From positions 1-22,500 of the forward strand of contig SEYY01007135.1 of assembly GCA_009176605.1 (NCBI GenBank): a stretch of 22,500 bases of DNA. Reading direction: 5' to 3'. Shown here piece by piece: positions 1-21,207 of this stretch. Source of the DNA: Armadillidium nasatum. Taxonomy: Eukaryota; Arthropoda; Malacostraca; Isopoda; Armadillidiidae. Below the pieces are notes generated by a model. The model was not told the DNA's origin, searched no databases, and saw nothing but the letters and a program-made list of their open reading frames with translations. The position numbers were made by a program, and so were the translations under genes. Positions within the stretch are counted from its first letter, which is position 1. Every line of letters begins with the position of its first letter.

Positions 1-1211
<1,211 letters not shown>

Positions 1212-1484
1212 TTTTTTATTTTTTTTAATTTTTTATTATATATATATTTTATATATTATCTTTCTCATTTTATATTGTCCAAATATTTATTGTAACAATG
1301 AGAGAAAATTTAAAATTAAAATAAGAATTGAAATTGATATTCAAGAAATTGATACATTGTAAATCAATTTAAAAAAAAATTAAATAATTCGAATCAAAAA
1401 CTGTAACCATATATTTTAAAAGTTTAAGAACGATCTTTGAATACAGATGTAAATTCATGCAAAGTAGAGACATATTTTATCAGG

Positions 1485-3030
<1,546 letters not shown>

Positions 3031-4730
3031 AACTTTGCTTCTTCCTCTTTCCCTCCTTTAGTATCTTCCGACGGCACAACTGCTGATTTACCTTCTTCTA
3101 AAGCTGAACTCTTTGCTCAAACTTTTGCCTCTAACTCTACCTTAGACGATTCCGGAGCTATTCCTCCTCCTTCTACCCCCTCCAACTCATTTATGCCTAA
3201 AATTCGAATTTCTTCTAAAGATGTCCTATCTGCTCTCACTGAGCTTAATACTAAGAAGGCGTATGGTCCCGATGGTATTAATCTTGTGGTTCTCAAAACT
3301 TGTGCTTCTGAGCTTGCATCCTGCCTTGGTAAACTATTTCGTCTTTGTGTCTCTACTTCAACCTTCCCTTCTTGTTGGAAACGTGGGCTCATTCAGCCTG
3401 TGCAGAAGAAGGGGGACCCCTCTCAACCCTCTAACTACCGTCCAATTTCTTTGACCTCTGTTCTTTCTAGAGTTTTTGAATATATCTTTAATAGGAAGAT
3501 TTAGAAACATCTCAATTTTTCTAATCTTATCTCTGATCATCAAAATGCATTTCGCAAGAAACGATCTACTGGTGATCTTCTCTCCCTTCTCTCTGACTCT
3601 TGGTCCTCCACTCTTCGGCATTCCGGTGAATCCTTTGCTGTGGCGCTGGACATATTGAAAGCCTTCGATAGAGTCTGGCACAAAGCTTTGATTTCCTAAC
3701 TTCCCTCTTTCGGTATCTATCCTTCTCTCTGTGATCTTCTCTCTAATTTCCTTTCCGGTCGTTCTATAGCAGCTGTTGTAGACGGTCACAGTTCTTCCTT
3801 TAAATCTATTAATAGTGGTGTTCCTCAGGGTTCTGTCCTATCTCCAACACTTTTTCTGCTTTTCATTAATGACCTTCTTTCTATTACCTCATCTCCTATC
3901 CACTCCTTTGCTGATGACTCCACCCTTCATTACTCCTTCCAGTTTGATAAACGTCCTTTCCAACTGCAGTTGATAAACTCGAGAAAGGTAGCCTTGGAGC
4001 AATTAACCTCTGATCTTTCACGCATTTCAAATTGGGGAAGAGAAAACATGGTTGTTTTCAATGCCTCAAAAACTCAATTCCTCCATCTCTCCACTCGACA
4101 CAATCCTCCACATAACTATAATGTCTTCTTCGAATGCACAACTCAAACCTTCATATGTTCTTAATATTCTTGGCGTATCATTTTCTCGTGATCTTTCTTG
4201 GAAAGATCAAATTACTTCTCTCTCTAAACACGCTTCTAAGAGGTTGGGTGTTCTGAGGCGCCTCCAAAATTATTTCACGCCACCCCAGTTGCTTGCACTC
4301 TATAGGGGTGTTGTACGCCCCTGTATGTTGTATGCTTGGCACGTCTGGGGTGGTTCCACTCTTACAGTTCTCCTTGAGAAGGTTAAGTCTAGGGCTTTTC
4401 GTCTCATCAACTCTGCTGCTCCTACTAACTCTCTCCAAAATCTTTCTGCCCGTCGAATTGTTGCGTCACTCCCTCTTTACTATATATATTACAATGGACA
4501 CTGCTCTTCTGAACTCTCTCGTTGCATACCTCTTCCACTGAGAAGAGCTCGTGCGACGCGCCTTTCTACACAGTCTCATCCTTTCTCTGTCCAACTCTCC
4601 GATCCCAGACCTAACCGATGTGCTCAATCTTACATATAATCTACTGGTAAAATCTGAAACGCACTCCCCTTATCTGTTTTCCAAACTTCCTTTGACTTCC
4701 ATACTTTCAAACGTCGTGTATCTTGACATG
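3031..4730 (+). pseudogene. Broken reverse transcriptase of LINE A copy 1
   Basis: The RT frame begins with NSNFASSSFPPLVSSDG and contains the catalytic motifs in order: motif A aspartate in ALDILKAFDRVWH and motif C FADD in SFADDSTLHYS, both intact. It is interrupted by TAG at 3502-3504 and TAA at 3697-3699, and by a frame change near 4130-4160. The C-terminal frame continues with LNILGVSFSRDLSW and ends at a TAA near 4637. Readable similarity to the C-terminal frame of copies 2 and 4 (NAL..., SFD..TF) continues past that stop. The catalytic residues survive, but the gene cannot make a full protein. Confidence 0.85.
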
Positions 4731-4784
4731 TCGGCCACCATCGACCATGATAGATTTTCCCCAGCTCCGCTGGAATTTGGTGGG

Positions 4785-4808
4785 CCTCCGGCCTTTGCCC
4801 ACCGGAGG
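4785..4808 (+). other. 3'-terminal hairpin of LINE A copy 1
   Basis: Stem CCTCCGG (4785-4791) pairs with CCGGAGG (4802-4808) around the loop CCTTTGCCCA. It lies at the 3' end of the element, a few bases before (TA)n. The same hairpin closes copies 2 (13164-13183) and 4 (18113-18136). It is probably the RNA structure recognised by the element's own reverse transcriptase during target-primed integration; that role is inferred. Confidence 0.7.
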
Positions 4809-4810
4809 AG

Positions 4811-4815
<5 letters not shown>

Positions 4816-4850
<35 letters not shown>
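4816..4850. repeat. (TA)n microsatellite between LINE A copy 1 and the MITE
   Basis: About 35 bp of TA separating the 3' end of LINE A copy 1 from the MITE. It is part of a TA array cut by two insertions. Confidence 0.95.
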
Positions 4851-5162
<312 letters not shown>

Positions 5163-5163
5163 A

Positions 5164-6021
5164 ATGAATGCAATGAAATTGCCAATAATAGTTATTGTCC
5201 TACTGATCCATTCTTGTTTTACCGAACTTGGAACAAAGGTTCACATTGACTTCTTTTATTTTGATAGCGCATCATTCGATTCGTCGCTCTACAGACAAGA
5301 GATGTATACTCTAAATACGTTTGTTTTATGCTCTGCAGCATGTTTGGAACGCTCTGATTGGTGTCTCACCTATTGCTTTGATAAGAGCACAAAACGTTGT
5401 CTTTTAACCAACTTGATGGTTTCTCCCTATCACAATGATTCCGAAAAAAGATCAGTGAAATGTCACACGAATTTAAAATCTGATCTTGCCTTTGGATCTA
5501 ATGTCACATCTTCAGGCACCATTTCCTCTTTCCTTCCGAATGGTACAGCAGACGTACTTGCAAATGGAATATACAACTATGCTCCTACTCAAACATGTAC
5601 TGGTGCTGGACCTGGCTTGAGCGCTTTCATTCTGTTTCATCTGAGGAAGACGTATAACATTCGTGAAATTCGAATAACTACTCAACCTGGCACTAATGAA
5701 CAAGAGCTTCCAAAAGGAACTGAAATAAAAGTTGGAACAAAATTATCTAGTACAGAAGGGGAATTTTCAGGTTTTACGCCCTTCGCAACAATTCCAACCG
5801 ATGCACAAGAAATGAAGACTTACAGCTTTACTCAGAAGCCGTATGTTAACGGGCAGTACGTATCTTTTCAAGCAACAACCGGAAGATTGAATCTCGTATT
5901 GTGCTACGTTCAAATCTTCGAATGGCATCTCCTTATTGTGAGATATATATTTTCTCTTTCCTCAAATCATAAGCCTCGCAAATTTAGCATCAAGATAATC
6001 TTTATGATGTTCTTAATATAA
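5164..6021 (+). CDS. Secreted PAN/apple-like plus F5/8C-like protein, paralogue 1 (stop-loss form)
   Basis: A 285-residue frame. Residues 1-20 ([20 protein letters not shown]) form a signal peptide, so the product should be secreted. Residues 53-100 are cysteine-rich (C56, C60, C67, C71, C79, C100; ...[11 protein letters not shown]..., ...KRCLL...) and resemble a PAN/apple module. Residues about 104-253 resemble an F5/8 type C (galactose-binding-like) domain, with IRITT, IKVG, YVSFQ and a closing VQIFE; C145 and C247 would pair. N-X-S/T sites are at N91, N113 and N126. The likely job is extracellular glycan or surface binding, inferred from domain type only. The domain ends at residue 253, where paralogue 2 has TAG; here the codon is TGG, adding 32 hydrophobic/basic residues. 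Two usual family residues are altered relative to paralogue 2 (D159H, R231Q). The ATG at 5164 is in frame with another at residue 4; either gives a signal peptide. Confidence 0.8.
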   Translation: MNAMKLPIIVIVLLIHSCFTELGTKVHIDFFYFDSASFDSSLYRQEMYTLNTFVLCSAACLERSDWCLTYCFDKSTKRCLLTNLMVSPYHNDSEKRSVKCHTNLKSDLAFGSNVTSSGTISSFLPNGTADVLANGIYNYAPTQTCTGAGPGLSAFILFHLRKTYNIREIRITTQPGTNEQELPKGTEIKVGTKLSSTEGEFSGFTPFATIPTDAQEMKTYSFTQKPYVNGQYVSFQATTGRLNLVLCYVQIFEWHLLIVRYIFSLSSNHKPRKFSIKIIFMMFLI

Positions 6022-6514
<493 letters not shown>

Positions 6515-6639
6515 ATGTTTAATAAATTATAAAATAATACACATTTTCTTCACAAAGCTATAGCTAAAATAATTCATTATTTTCTTTTTTCTACTCATAA
6601 TTTGTTAATTTTTTTAACGTAATGTATTAAAATACAGTC

Positions 6640-7003
<364 letters not shown>

Positions 7004-7007
7004 ACTG

Positions 7008-7130
7008 ATAAAGCGGAGGTCGCGGGTTCGATCCCCTCATGGGCCACCAAATATTTTACCGGGCCAATATCAGGGCCCCAGCAACTACGGACTCTTCAAT
7101 GGAGTCCCGACGCAAGTGAGGGCAAATAAA
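7008..7130 (+). mobile_element. tRNA-derived SINE-like fragment
   Basis: A perfect Pol III B-box-like GGTTCGATCC lies at 7025-7034 and is followed by GGGCCACCA, resembling the 3' half of a tRNA with CCA. No A box is visible because the left side runs into CA repeats. Downstream is a GC-rich body with a hairpin, GGACTC (7089-7094) pairing with GAGTCC (7102-7107). This fits a 5'-truncated tRNA-derived SINE rather than a working tRNA gene. Confidence 0.5.
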
Positions 7131-8160
7131 CATACATCAATTTATGCACATTATTATTAACAGTTTACAAACACATTATATCTCTTCGTGACTAATATAA
7201 ACTAATTTAAGACTGATCACAAAATAGGCACAGTACACCAATCCGTATCTTCTTCCAAGTGTAGGATCTTCCACGTTCGTCGGTCTTCAGCGAGAAGCAG
7301 TGCCCCCCCAGCCAGTCCCGCCAGCATCCAGTAAATTACACTTCCAACACAGTTCATGCCGCAGTCAATGCAGTCTGGAAAACACTACTCCTCTCATCAG
7401 AACGACGACTTTCATTAACTTTCCTCAATACAGTTTCCAATGACAAGCAATTACTAAATAACTTCTCATTATCACAGTTCGTTAAAACACTTTATTTCGG
7501 TTCGACATGAGTTACACAATATTAACACTTTAATTTAACCATTCCTCCGTTAAAACTTAACACTTTACCAACAATTACTAAGTTTTTCTACGCGCTGTCT
7601 TCAAGTTCTTATTCCCGTCTCCTGATTCCATCTATTTCCATGAGCTGTCTTCCATTCAAGTTTTCCTTCCCGTCTCTTGATTCAATCTCTTTTCACGAAA
7701 TATTTTCACCGATAAAATTACATTTAGTTAGTTGATTGCTTTTGAAACACCTATTACAATACGCAAGAGTACGCATCACAAACATTAGGAATCATGAAAC
7801 TCTTTCAAATAATTTCAATCAGTCTTGTTTGAATCTAATACTTTTCATCTGTCTTCCAAACAAAATGATTGTTTATTTTTATTTTCATTAATTTACTTTT
7901 TTCCTTTTAACTTAATTTCATTTTTCTTTCAGCAAAATTTATTTCTTTTTCTATATATTTCTTTTCTTTAACTTTTAATTTCATTTTTGTTTTTATTTAA
8001 TTTCATTTTTTTTTTAATTTATTTTCTTAAAAATTTTTTAAAATTTCTATTTTAATTTTTATTTTTATTTTGAGACGAAACGCTGAAAGGTTTTTTTTAT
8101 ATGGGATCAAACACCCATATTCTCATTTTGACTTTTTTCACTAAATCCTTCATAAAATAT
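7131..8160. other. Non-coding stretch with a short tandem duplication, then T-rich DNA
   Basis: No reading frame of note. Bases 7591-7640 and 7641-7692 are two imperfect copies of a ~50-bp unit (each with GCTGTCTTC, then CCCGTCTC and TGATTC). From 7860 to 8160 the plus strand is strongly T-rich, with TTTCATTTTT-like runs. I recognise no element. Confidence 0.6.
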
Positions 8161-8429
8161 ATAATATTTTATATTTTTTTTCCTTTTTTGTTTTAATTAA
8201 AGATTTGGAAATATATGTAGGAATCAAATGAGCTCAAGTTTACGAAAATAGGTGGTGGCTTAGATGGTTAAATTCTTGATCAGCGTGATTGGAAATTATG
8301 CAAATTTTATTTTTTTGAACATTTTTTAATTCAAGTGAATGTTTTTAAGTGAACTGCACTTTCAATTGGGATCAGATAAATACATTTATCTTCCTCTAAC
8401 TGTCTCTAATTCAATAAGAAAGTTTGAAG

Positions 8430-9440
8430 GAAAAAACTGGAGCAGTTTTTTTGGGGGGGCAAATTTTTATCTCTGAAAAGTACTATTTCGAGAAAATCGC
8501 ATAAACAAAGTACATTCCACGTTTAAATGGTCATATCTCAGTAACCATTTGCAGTTATGAAAAACTAATTACATATTTTGAGTCTGCTTATTATTTCCTA
8601 AAAAAAATATACCTCAAAAATTTTTAAAATTTATTTAAAAATTTTTTTTTCGAAGTTGCTGTATATCGCCAAATTCAAGGTCATTCGACAAGTATCACTT
8701 GAAAAGTCTTTTTCTCAGGAACCCCTTGGAATTAGGAAAAACTAATTACAGATTTGGAATCAGCAAAGAAAAAGCTAAAAAAAACGATGAAAAAAAATAA
8801 TAAAAATTTTTCCCCCAAACGTTGGGTTTTTCCATTGGAGCGTCCCCCTTTGAGATTTTTTTGAGTGGTCATATCTCAGTAACCATTTGGAATTATGAAA
8901 AACTAATTACATATTTGGACTCTGCGTATTATTTCTATAAAAAATATACCAAAAACTTTAAAAATTAAGACAAATTTTTTTTCTTCGAGAGCGATTTGCC
9001 GACATTTTCAGGATCGTTTACAGGTGTCACTTGAAAAGTCTTCTTCTCAGGAACTGTTCGGAATTATTAAAACTACAAACAGATTTGGAATCAACATAGA
9101 TTTTAATATACAAGTGAGGAAAAAAATATATATAGGAAATATTACCCCAGCACAAAAGACCCCCAAATTCTTATTGTTGTTGTTGAACGACATTCCATGA
9201 CTGAGTGGCCATATCTCAGTAACCATTTGGAATCATGAAAATTATGAAAAACTAATTACGTACTTGGAATCAGGAAAAAATGTATAGCACACGCACAATG
9301 CATTTTTCAAGGTCATTCGAAGTGTGCTACTTAAAAAGTCTTTTTCTCAGGAACCGCTAGGAATTTTAAAAAACTAAATACAGATTTGGAATCGGCATAG
9401 ACTTTACTATAAAAACGATGAAAAAAAAAAGTTTGCTAAA
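8430..9440. repeat. Satellite array: ~340-bp dimeric unit, three copies
   Basis: The phrase TCATATCTCAGTAACCATTT (second letter C in the third unit) begins at 8531, 8869 and 9209, giving a period of 338-340. Between these lies a related but distinct phrase, TTCTCAGGAAC, at about 8712, 9044 and 9344. Both half-types continue with GGAATTA..., AAAACTA..., ACA and TTTGGA. Each unit is thus a dimer of two diverged ~170-bp monomers; the last half is shortened by about 40 bp. The array is non-coding. Confidence 0.85.
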
Positions 9441-10137
9441 ATTTATCACCCCTAAAATGAGCGAACATCAAATCATAGGCTTCCCTTAATATAACAATTC
9501 ATTGCCTCATTTACTATATTACTCATTATATAAACAACAACTCATCTGTATCTTTATTCTTTTCAATGTTTAATTCTCTTTCAAACCTGATTTCATAACT
9601 GTAGTTTTAGATTTATCTAGGTATTTGCCTTTTTTCTTATGGATTTCTTACTTCATATTGTAAATAACTGTTTATTTTGATCTTTTTCTTTTTGTACTAT
9701 TTTAAATTTTGTTTAAGTTTCAGTTTGTTTTATTTAAGTCATGAATTTTATGTCTTCAGTTTAAGTATTATTTAAGCTTTTTAGTTTATGTTATTTAAAT
9801 TGTAGTTACGTAGCCTTGTAACTAATTATATAGAGTCAAAGGTAAACACTTATACAATGAAAAGCATAGATTTGCCAATCTCTTTAAAATTGAGATTCAG
9901 GTTAGGATGGGATTTTGAACTTGTATAGAGAAAATCACTTGCATAAAATACGCATTGGCAACCTACTCGCTTGTTCGGTTATCTATTATCAGGATATTTC
10001 TGTAAGATTTTGCATACTTAATGCATTGTAGTGCTTTAGGATAGTCTGTTTGTATAGAGTTAGGTGTTGAGTACTAGTTTATTTGAAGTTTTCACAGTCG
10101 TTGACATAGTAAGAAAGATTGGAAACTATTATATTAG

Positions 10138-10138
<1 letters not shown>
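9441..10138. other. AT-rich non-coding stretch
   Basis: No open reading frame, repeat family or RNA gene that I recognise. Composition is AT-rich with many stops in all frames. Confidence 0.55.
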
Positions 10139-10216
<78 letters not shown>

Positions 10217-10221
10217 GCAAC

Positions 10222-10290
<69 letters not shown>
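10139..10290. repeat. Compound (AAT)n(AAC)n(AAT)n trinucleotide microsatellite
   Basis: AAT repeats run from about 10141 to 10170, AAC from 10171 to 10222 with one AGC variant, and AAT again to 10290. The central AAC block inside AAT suggests a motif change spread by slippage. Confidence 0.97.
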
Positions 10291-10293
<3 letters not shown>

Positions 10294-10770
10294 TGATACG
10301 ATAAAGAAATTTATTTGGTTATAGTAGTTATCAATAATTATATAAAATATTATATTATAACAGTGATTATGTAAATTCTAAATAAAATATCATATAATAA
10401 TTTCGAACGGTAGAATCGATTACGTAAGCGTGATTATATAATCAATAAAGTAATAAATTATTCTAAGTCACAGAGGAAAAAGATGAGAAGAAGGGAAAAA
10501 CGTGCGTAAATTGAGCAAATTTTATTTTCTAAGAAATGAATCTGTTTGATGTGTTAGTAAAGTCATGAATTTCCATTCATGAGGACCTGCTTTGGAATCT
10601 TGGACTCAATAGTTTTGGAATTTTGATTTTCACTCAATATATGCGCTAAAATGAGCTAAGAAGAGGACGGGAAAAATTCAAAACCAAGTGATCAAGATGT
10701 CGGAAAATCCACGTTGTCAAATCCAAGATAGCAAAAAATCCACCTGGTCAAAGATCTAATTGGCGGACAG
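10291..10770. other. AT-rich non-coding stretch
   Basis: Nothing coding is visible. The sequence becomes less AT-rich towards 10700, where the CRE-like motifs begin. Confidence 0.5.
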
Positions 10771-10771
10771 A

Positions 10772-10811
10772 TGACGTCATATTGTCAAGATAATCCGGTG
10801 TCGTGACGTCA
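10772..10811. promoter_or_regulatory. Two CRE-like palindromes, TGACGTCA
   Basis: Perfect TGACGTCA palindromes occur at 10772-10779 and 10804-10811, spaced 32 bp start to start, about three helical turns. TGACGTCA is the CREB/ATF consensus. Two exact copies this close are unusual in AT-rich DNA, but no transcript start or exon can be tied to them. Confidence 0.4.
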
Positions 10812-10874
10812 CAAGGTTAGGTGTGTATGTGCGTGTTGCATATGCACACGGACGGGTATTATATCATCATCGAG

Positions 10875-10900
10875 GGTGCCTAGCAACATTGTAATGTTGC
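10875..10900. promoter_or_regulatory. RFX X-box-like site overlapping an 8-bp inverted repeat
   Basis: GGTGCCTAGCAAC at 10875-10887 is close to the RFX X-box (GTTGCC then GCAAC-type half sites). It overlaps the inverted repeat GCAACATT (10883-10890), GT, AATGTTGC (10893-10900). It lies about 65 bp after the CRE-like pair. Functional meaning is speculative. Confidence 0.3.
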
Positions 10901-11288
10901 CAAGTGTCACTGTAAATTGGGAAAGAGGGGGAGTAGCTTAGTCAAAGGTGGCACGCTCCGTTGCTAGAAAATGGTAGGGAAAACAAGAAAAAGGTCATAA
11001 AAAGTCAGAAAATCTAGAAATATCTCAAGAAAGAGCGAGGGAACCGTAAGTAAAAGCCCTAAATGCCACTGAAAAACAGCAAGAATTGCCTAAAGTACTA
11101 CCGAAAAACCACATCGAAGATAAAAAAAAAAAAATTTAAAAATACGCTAAATGGTCCAGCAAAGAGACTGAGCAGGGTGGTTTCCTCTCCTTTCCCCCCT
11201 CCCCCCCAAAGAAAATGATCAAGAAAGAGGACTTTCAAATTCCCCTCAGTGCAAACTGGCACTGGCACCGTCTCCAAAAGTGGAACCC

Positions 11289-11291
<3 letters not shown>
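10901..11291. other. Purine-rich non-coding stretch
   Basis: A/G-rich on the plus strand with AAAAAGTCA-type phrases and a C-rich patch near 11190-11210. No gene or known element is recognised. Confidence 0.5.

Positions 11292-11382
<91 letters not shown>
11292..11382. repeat. (TA)n microsatellite
   Basis: About 91 bp of pure TA in spacer DNA with no transposon edge recognised on either side. Confidence 0.96.
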
Positions 11383-13365
<1,983 letters not shown>

Positions 13366-13785
13366 TCCTAAAGTTTATTTCAAACTTAAATACTAATGAG
13401 CAGTACGCAAAATATCACTAAAAACTCTAAAGGATAATAAATGACACCAAAGAATATATAATAGAAATTGAAAGATAAAATATATTTTTCTTCCAACCAT
13501 AAATATAGTTTAAGTACTATAATAGCAATATTTTCAGGCTATTAGTCAGTGTTATTAAGAAACTAGAATTTTTTCGAAAACTAAATTTTATTTCCAAAAA
13601 CATCCTAGAATATAAAAGCAAAATTAAATAGAAATAACTCTTTTGATAGAATATGTTCATAGCAATTACTATTGCTTTTAATATTGTTTCTTAATATCAA
13701 GAACATCATAAAGATTGTCTTGAAGCTAAATTTGTGAGGCTTATGATTTACTGAAAGAGAAAATGTATCTCACAATAAGGGCATG
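13366..13785 (-). other. 3' flank of gene copy 2
   Basis: Non-coding sequence downstream of the minus-strand gene, collinear with 5935-6340 of arm 1 over its whole length. On the minus strand it begins right after the TAG stop. A block here is what became coding in copy 1 after stop loss. Confidence 0.65.
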
Positions 13786-14547
13786 CTATTCGAAGATTTG
13801 AACGAAGCACAATGCGAGATTCAATCTTTCATAGGCTGTTTGAAAAGATACGTACCGCCCGTTAACATACGGCTTCTTAGTAAAGGTGTAAGTCTTCATT
13901 TCTTCTACATCAGTTGGAATTTTTGCGAAGAGTGTGAAACTTGAAAATTCACCTTCTACACTAGATAAATATTTTCCAACTTTTATTTCAGTTCCTTTTG
14001 GAAGCTCTTGTTCATTAGTTCCTGGTGTAGTAGTTATTCGAATTTCACGAATGTTATACGACTTCTTTAGATCAAACAGAATGAAAGAGTTCAAGTTAGT
14101 TCCAGCACAAGTACATGTTTGAGTAGGGGCATAGTTGTAAATTCCATTTGCAAGTACATCTGCTGTACCATTCGGAAGGAAAGAGGAAATGGTACCGTAA
14201 GATGTGACATTAGATCCAAAGGCAAGATCAGGTTTTAAATTCGTGTGACATTTCACTGATCTTTCTTCGGAATCATTGTGATAGGGAGAAACCATCAAGT
14301 TGGTTAAAAGACAACGTTTTGTGCTCTTATCAAAGCAAAAGACGAGACACCAATCAGAGCGTTCCAAACATGCTGCAGAGCATAAAACAAACGTATTTAG
14401 AAGATATATCTCTTGTCTGTAGAGCGACGAATCGAATGATGCGCTATCAAAATAAAAGAAGTCAATGTGAACCTCTGTTCCAAGTTCGGTAAAACAAGAA
14501 TGGATCAGTAGGACAATAACTATTATTGGCAATTTCATTGCATTCAT
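13786..14547 (-). CDS. Secreted PAN/apple-like plus F5/8C-like protein, paralogue 2
   Basis: A 253-residue protein ending at TAG straight after VQIFE, the natural end of an F5/8C-like domain. The architecture matches paralogue 1: signal peptide 1-20, PAN/apple-like cysteines (C56, C60, C67, C71, C79, C100), and an F5/8C-like domain at about 104-253 with FILFDL, IRITT, IKVG and GRYVSFQ. Hand alignment to paralogue 1 gives 34 substitutions in 253: 8 before residue 145 and 26 after. It keeps D159 and R231, the residues usual in this fold, so it looks closer to the ancestral form. An extra cysteine, C147 (glycine in paralogue 1), lies two residues from C145 and could form an unusual disulfide. 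Likely role: secreted binding protein, possibly recognition or matrix, inferred. As in copy 1, TTTCAG precedes the ATG, suggesting an upstream exon. Confidence 0.82.
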   Translation of the reverse strand: MNAMKLPIIVIVLLIHSCFTELGTEVHIDFFYFDSASFDSSLYRQEIYLLNTFVLCSAACLERSDWCLVFCFDKSTKRCLLTNLMVSPYHNDSEERSVKCHTNLKPDLAFGSNVTSYGTISSFLPNGTADVLANGIYNYAPTQTCTCAGTNLNSFILFDLKKSYNIREIRITTTPGTNEQELPKGTEIKVGKYLSSVEGEFSSFTLFAKIPTDVEEMKTYTFTKKPYVNGRYVSFQTAYERLNLALCFVQIFE

Positions 14548-14558
14548 TTCTGAAATAA

Positions 14559-15045
<487 letters not shown>

Positions 15046-15850
15046 AACTTTTTGCTCAGAACTTTGCCACTAATTCAACTTTAGATGATTTCGGAGCTAT
15101 ACCTCCTCCTTCATCCCTCCTCTCACAGCTCATTTATATCTAAATTTGTGATTTCTTCTAAAGAAGTCCGTTTCAGCACTCTCTTAGCTTTATACTAAGA
15201 AGGCATACAGTACTGATGGTATCCATTCTTTGGTTCTCAAAATTTGCGTTTTTTAGCTTGCTTCCTGCTTTGAGAAATATTTCGTCTCTGTCTTTCTACT
15301 TCAACCTTCCCTTCTCGCTGGAAACGTCCTCTCATTAAGCATGTACAGGAAAAGCGGAACCTCTCCAACCCTTCAGCTACTGTTCATTTCTTCAACCTCC
15401 GTTCTGTCTAAAGTTTCTTATTAAGAGTTGGAAAGATCTCAAATCTACTATTCTTATCGCTGATATTCAGTATGGATTTCGTAAAAAAGTTCTACCGGTG
15501 ATTTCTTTCCCTTCTCTCCGACCCTCGGTCCTCATCTTTTCGGCATTTCAGAAAATATTTTGGTGTCGTGCTATACATATCGAAAGACTCCGATAGAGTG
15601 TTGCACAAATCTTTGATTTTTAAACCATTCTTTCGGAATTTATCCTCTCTAATTTTCTTTCCAGCCCTTCTATAACAGATGTTATATACTGTAACAGCTC
15701 TTCCTTTAAATTTATTAATAGTGGTATTCCTCGGGGATCCGTCCTAACTCCAATATTTTTTTTGTTTTCATTAATAACCTTCTCTCAATCACTTAATCAC
15801 ATATCCACTCCTATGCTAATGACTCCACCCTTCATTACTCTTTCCAATTT
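15046..15850 (+). mobile_element. LINE A copy 3: fragment of RT, broken at both ends
   Basis: Matches LINE A copy 1 from about 3107 to 3945. It starts with GAACTTTTTGCTCAGAAC and ends at TTCCAATTTGA, just after motif C. Both catalytic motifs are decayed: the motif A region reads roughly ISKDSDRVLH and motif C reads YAND instead of FADD. It lacks the 3' part and hairpin. Its left edge sits in non-TA unique sequence, unlike copies 1 and 2, and its right edge meets the SINE-like piece. Confidence 0.85.
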
Positions 15851-15854
15851 GAAG

Positions 15855-16262
<408 letters not shown>

Positions 16263-16339
16263 GTTTTATTTTTTATCCCTATATATTACACTTGATTTTA
16301 GAAAACAATTTGTTATTTAGAACTTATTTACTCTGTATG

Positions 16340-16578
16340 TTAAACCTAACTTTCGCGATTTACGGACCTTCAACAGGGCGTCGCCATTGATTGCACATTT
16401 GGAAATACAGAATCATCTAATCAAGCAAAATAAATTTAAAGTGATTAAATACATTAATAATCAAAATTCTAAAAAAAATTCTGTGAATCCTTTTTTTATT
16501 AAAAATAGAACTAACTTCAACAGAGACAAAGGAATCTACAAAATTGACGACATAGTTAATCATTACTTGAAAGAATAA
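16340..16578 (+). pseudogene. Possible C-terminal end of a Penelope-like element (GIY-YIG region)
   Basis: The frame reads [16 protein letters not shown], then a lysine/asparagine-rich stretch, then NPFFIKNRTNFNRDKG and a stop after DIVNHYLKE. The pattern of a histidine-containing helix followed by FFIK..N.NRD.G resembles the final part of GIY-YIG endonucleases at the end of Penelope-like polyproteins. The GIY-YIG core itself is not visible, so this is a tentative call. A related N-terminal piece lies on the same strand at 18827-19643. Confidence 0.45.
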
Positions 16579-18772
<2,194 letters not shown>

Positions 18773-18826
18773 AAAGAATAAATCAAAATTTACGGTTTTT
18801 TATTAGTAAATTATAAAGGATATATA

Positions 18827-20399
<1,573 letters not shown>

Positions 20400-20467
20400 T
20401 CCACAGAGAAGGTCTTAGCTATGATGATAATATCAATAGCGTAATTTCCCACATTATTTAAACAATA

Positions 20468-21139
<672 letters not shown>

Positions 21140-21206
<67 letters not shown>
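21140..21206. repeat. (TA)n microsatellite at the left junction of LINE B copy 2
   Basis: About 67 bp of TA ending TACTATTAGTGCCCC. The LINE B sequence begins at the same base as in copy 1. Confidence 0.96.

Positions 21207-21207
<1 letters not shown>

Noticed and set aside
3117..3789. Minus-strand frames of 91 and 143 residues
   Set aside because: They are antisense to the LINE A reverse transcriptase, whose conserved motifs on the plus strand explain the open frame.
5164..6021. Transposon-encoded gene
   Set aside because: The gene sits between TA tracts and is duplicated, but it has a signal peptide and extracellular domain features and no transposase or RT motif. The duplication extends far beyond the gene, which favours segmental duplication.
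8430..9440. CRISPR-like array
   Set aside because: The repeats are about 340 bp dimers with diverged copies and no short constant spacers; the context is eukaryotic.
10064..10324. Frame with poly-isoleucine and poly-threonine
   Set aside because: It is the AAT/AAC microsatellite translated; there is no gene context.
13934..14122. Plus-strand frame over gene copy 2
   Set aside because: It is antisense to the conserved secreted-protein gene; the equivalent antisense frame in copy 1 (5512-5703) is different.
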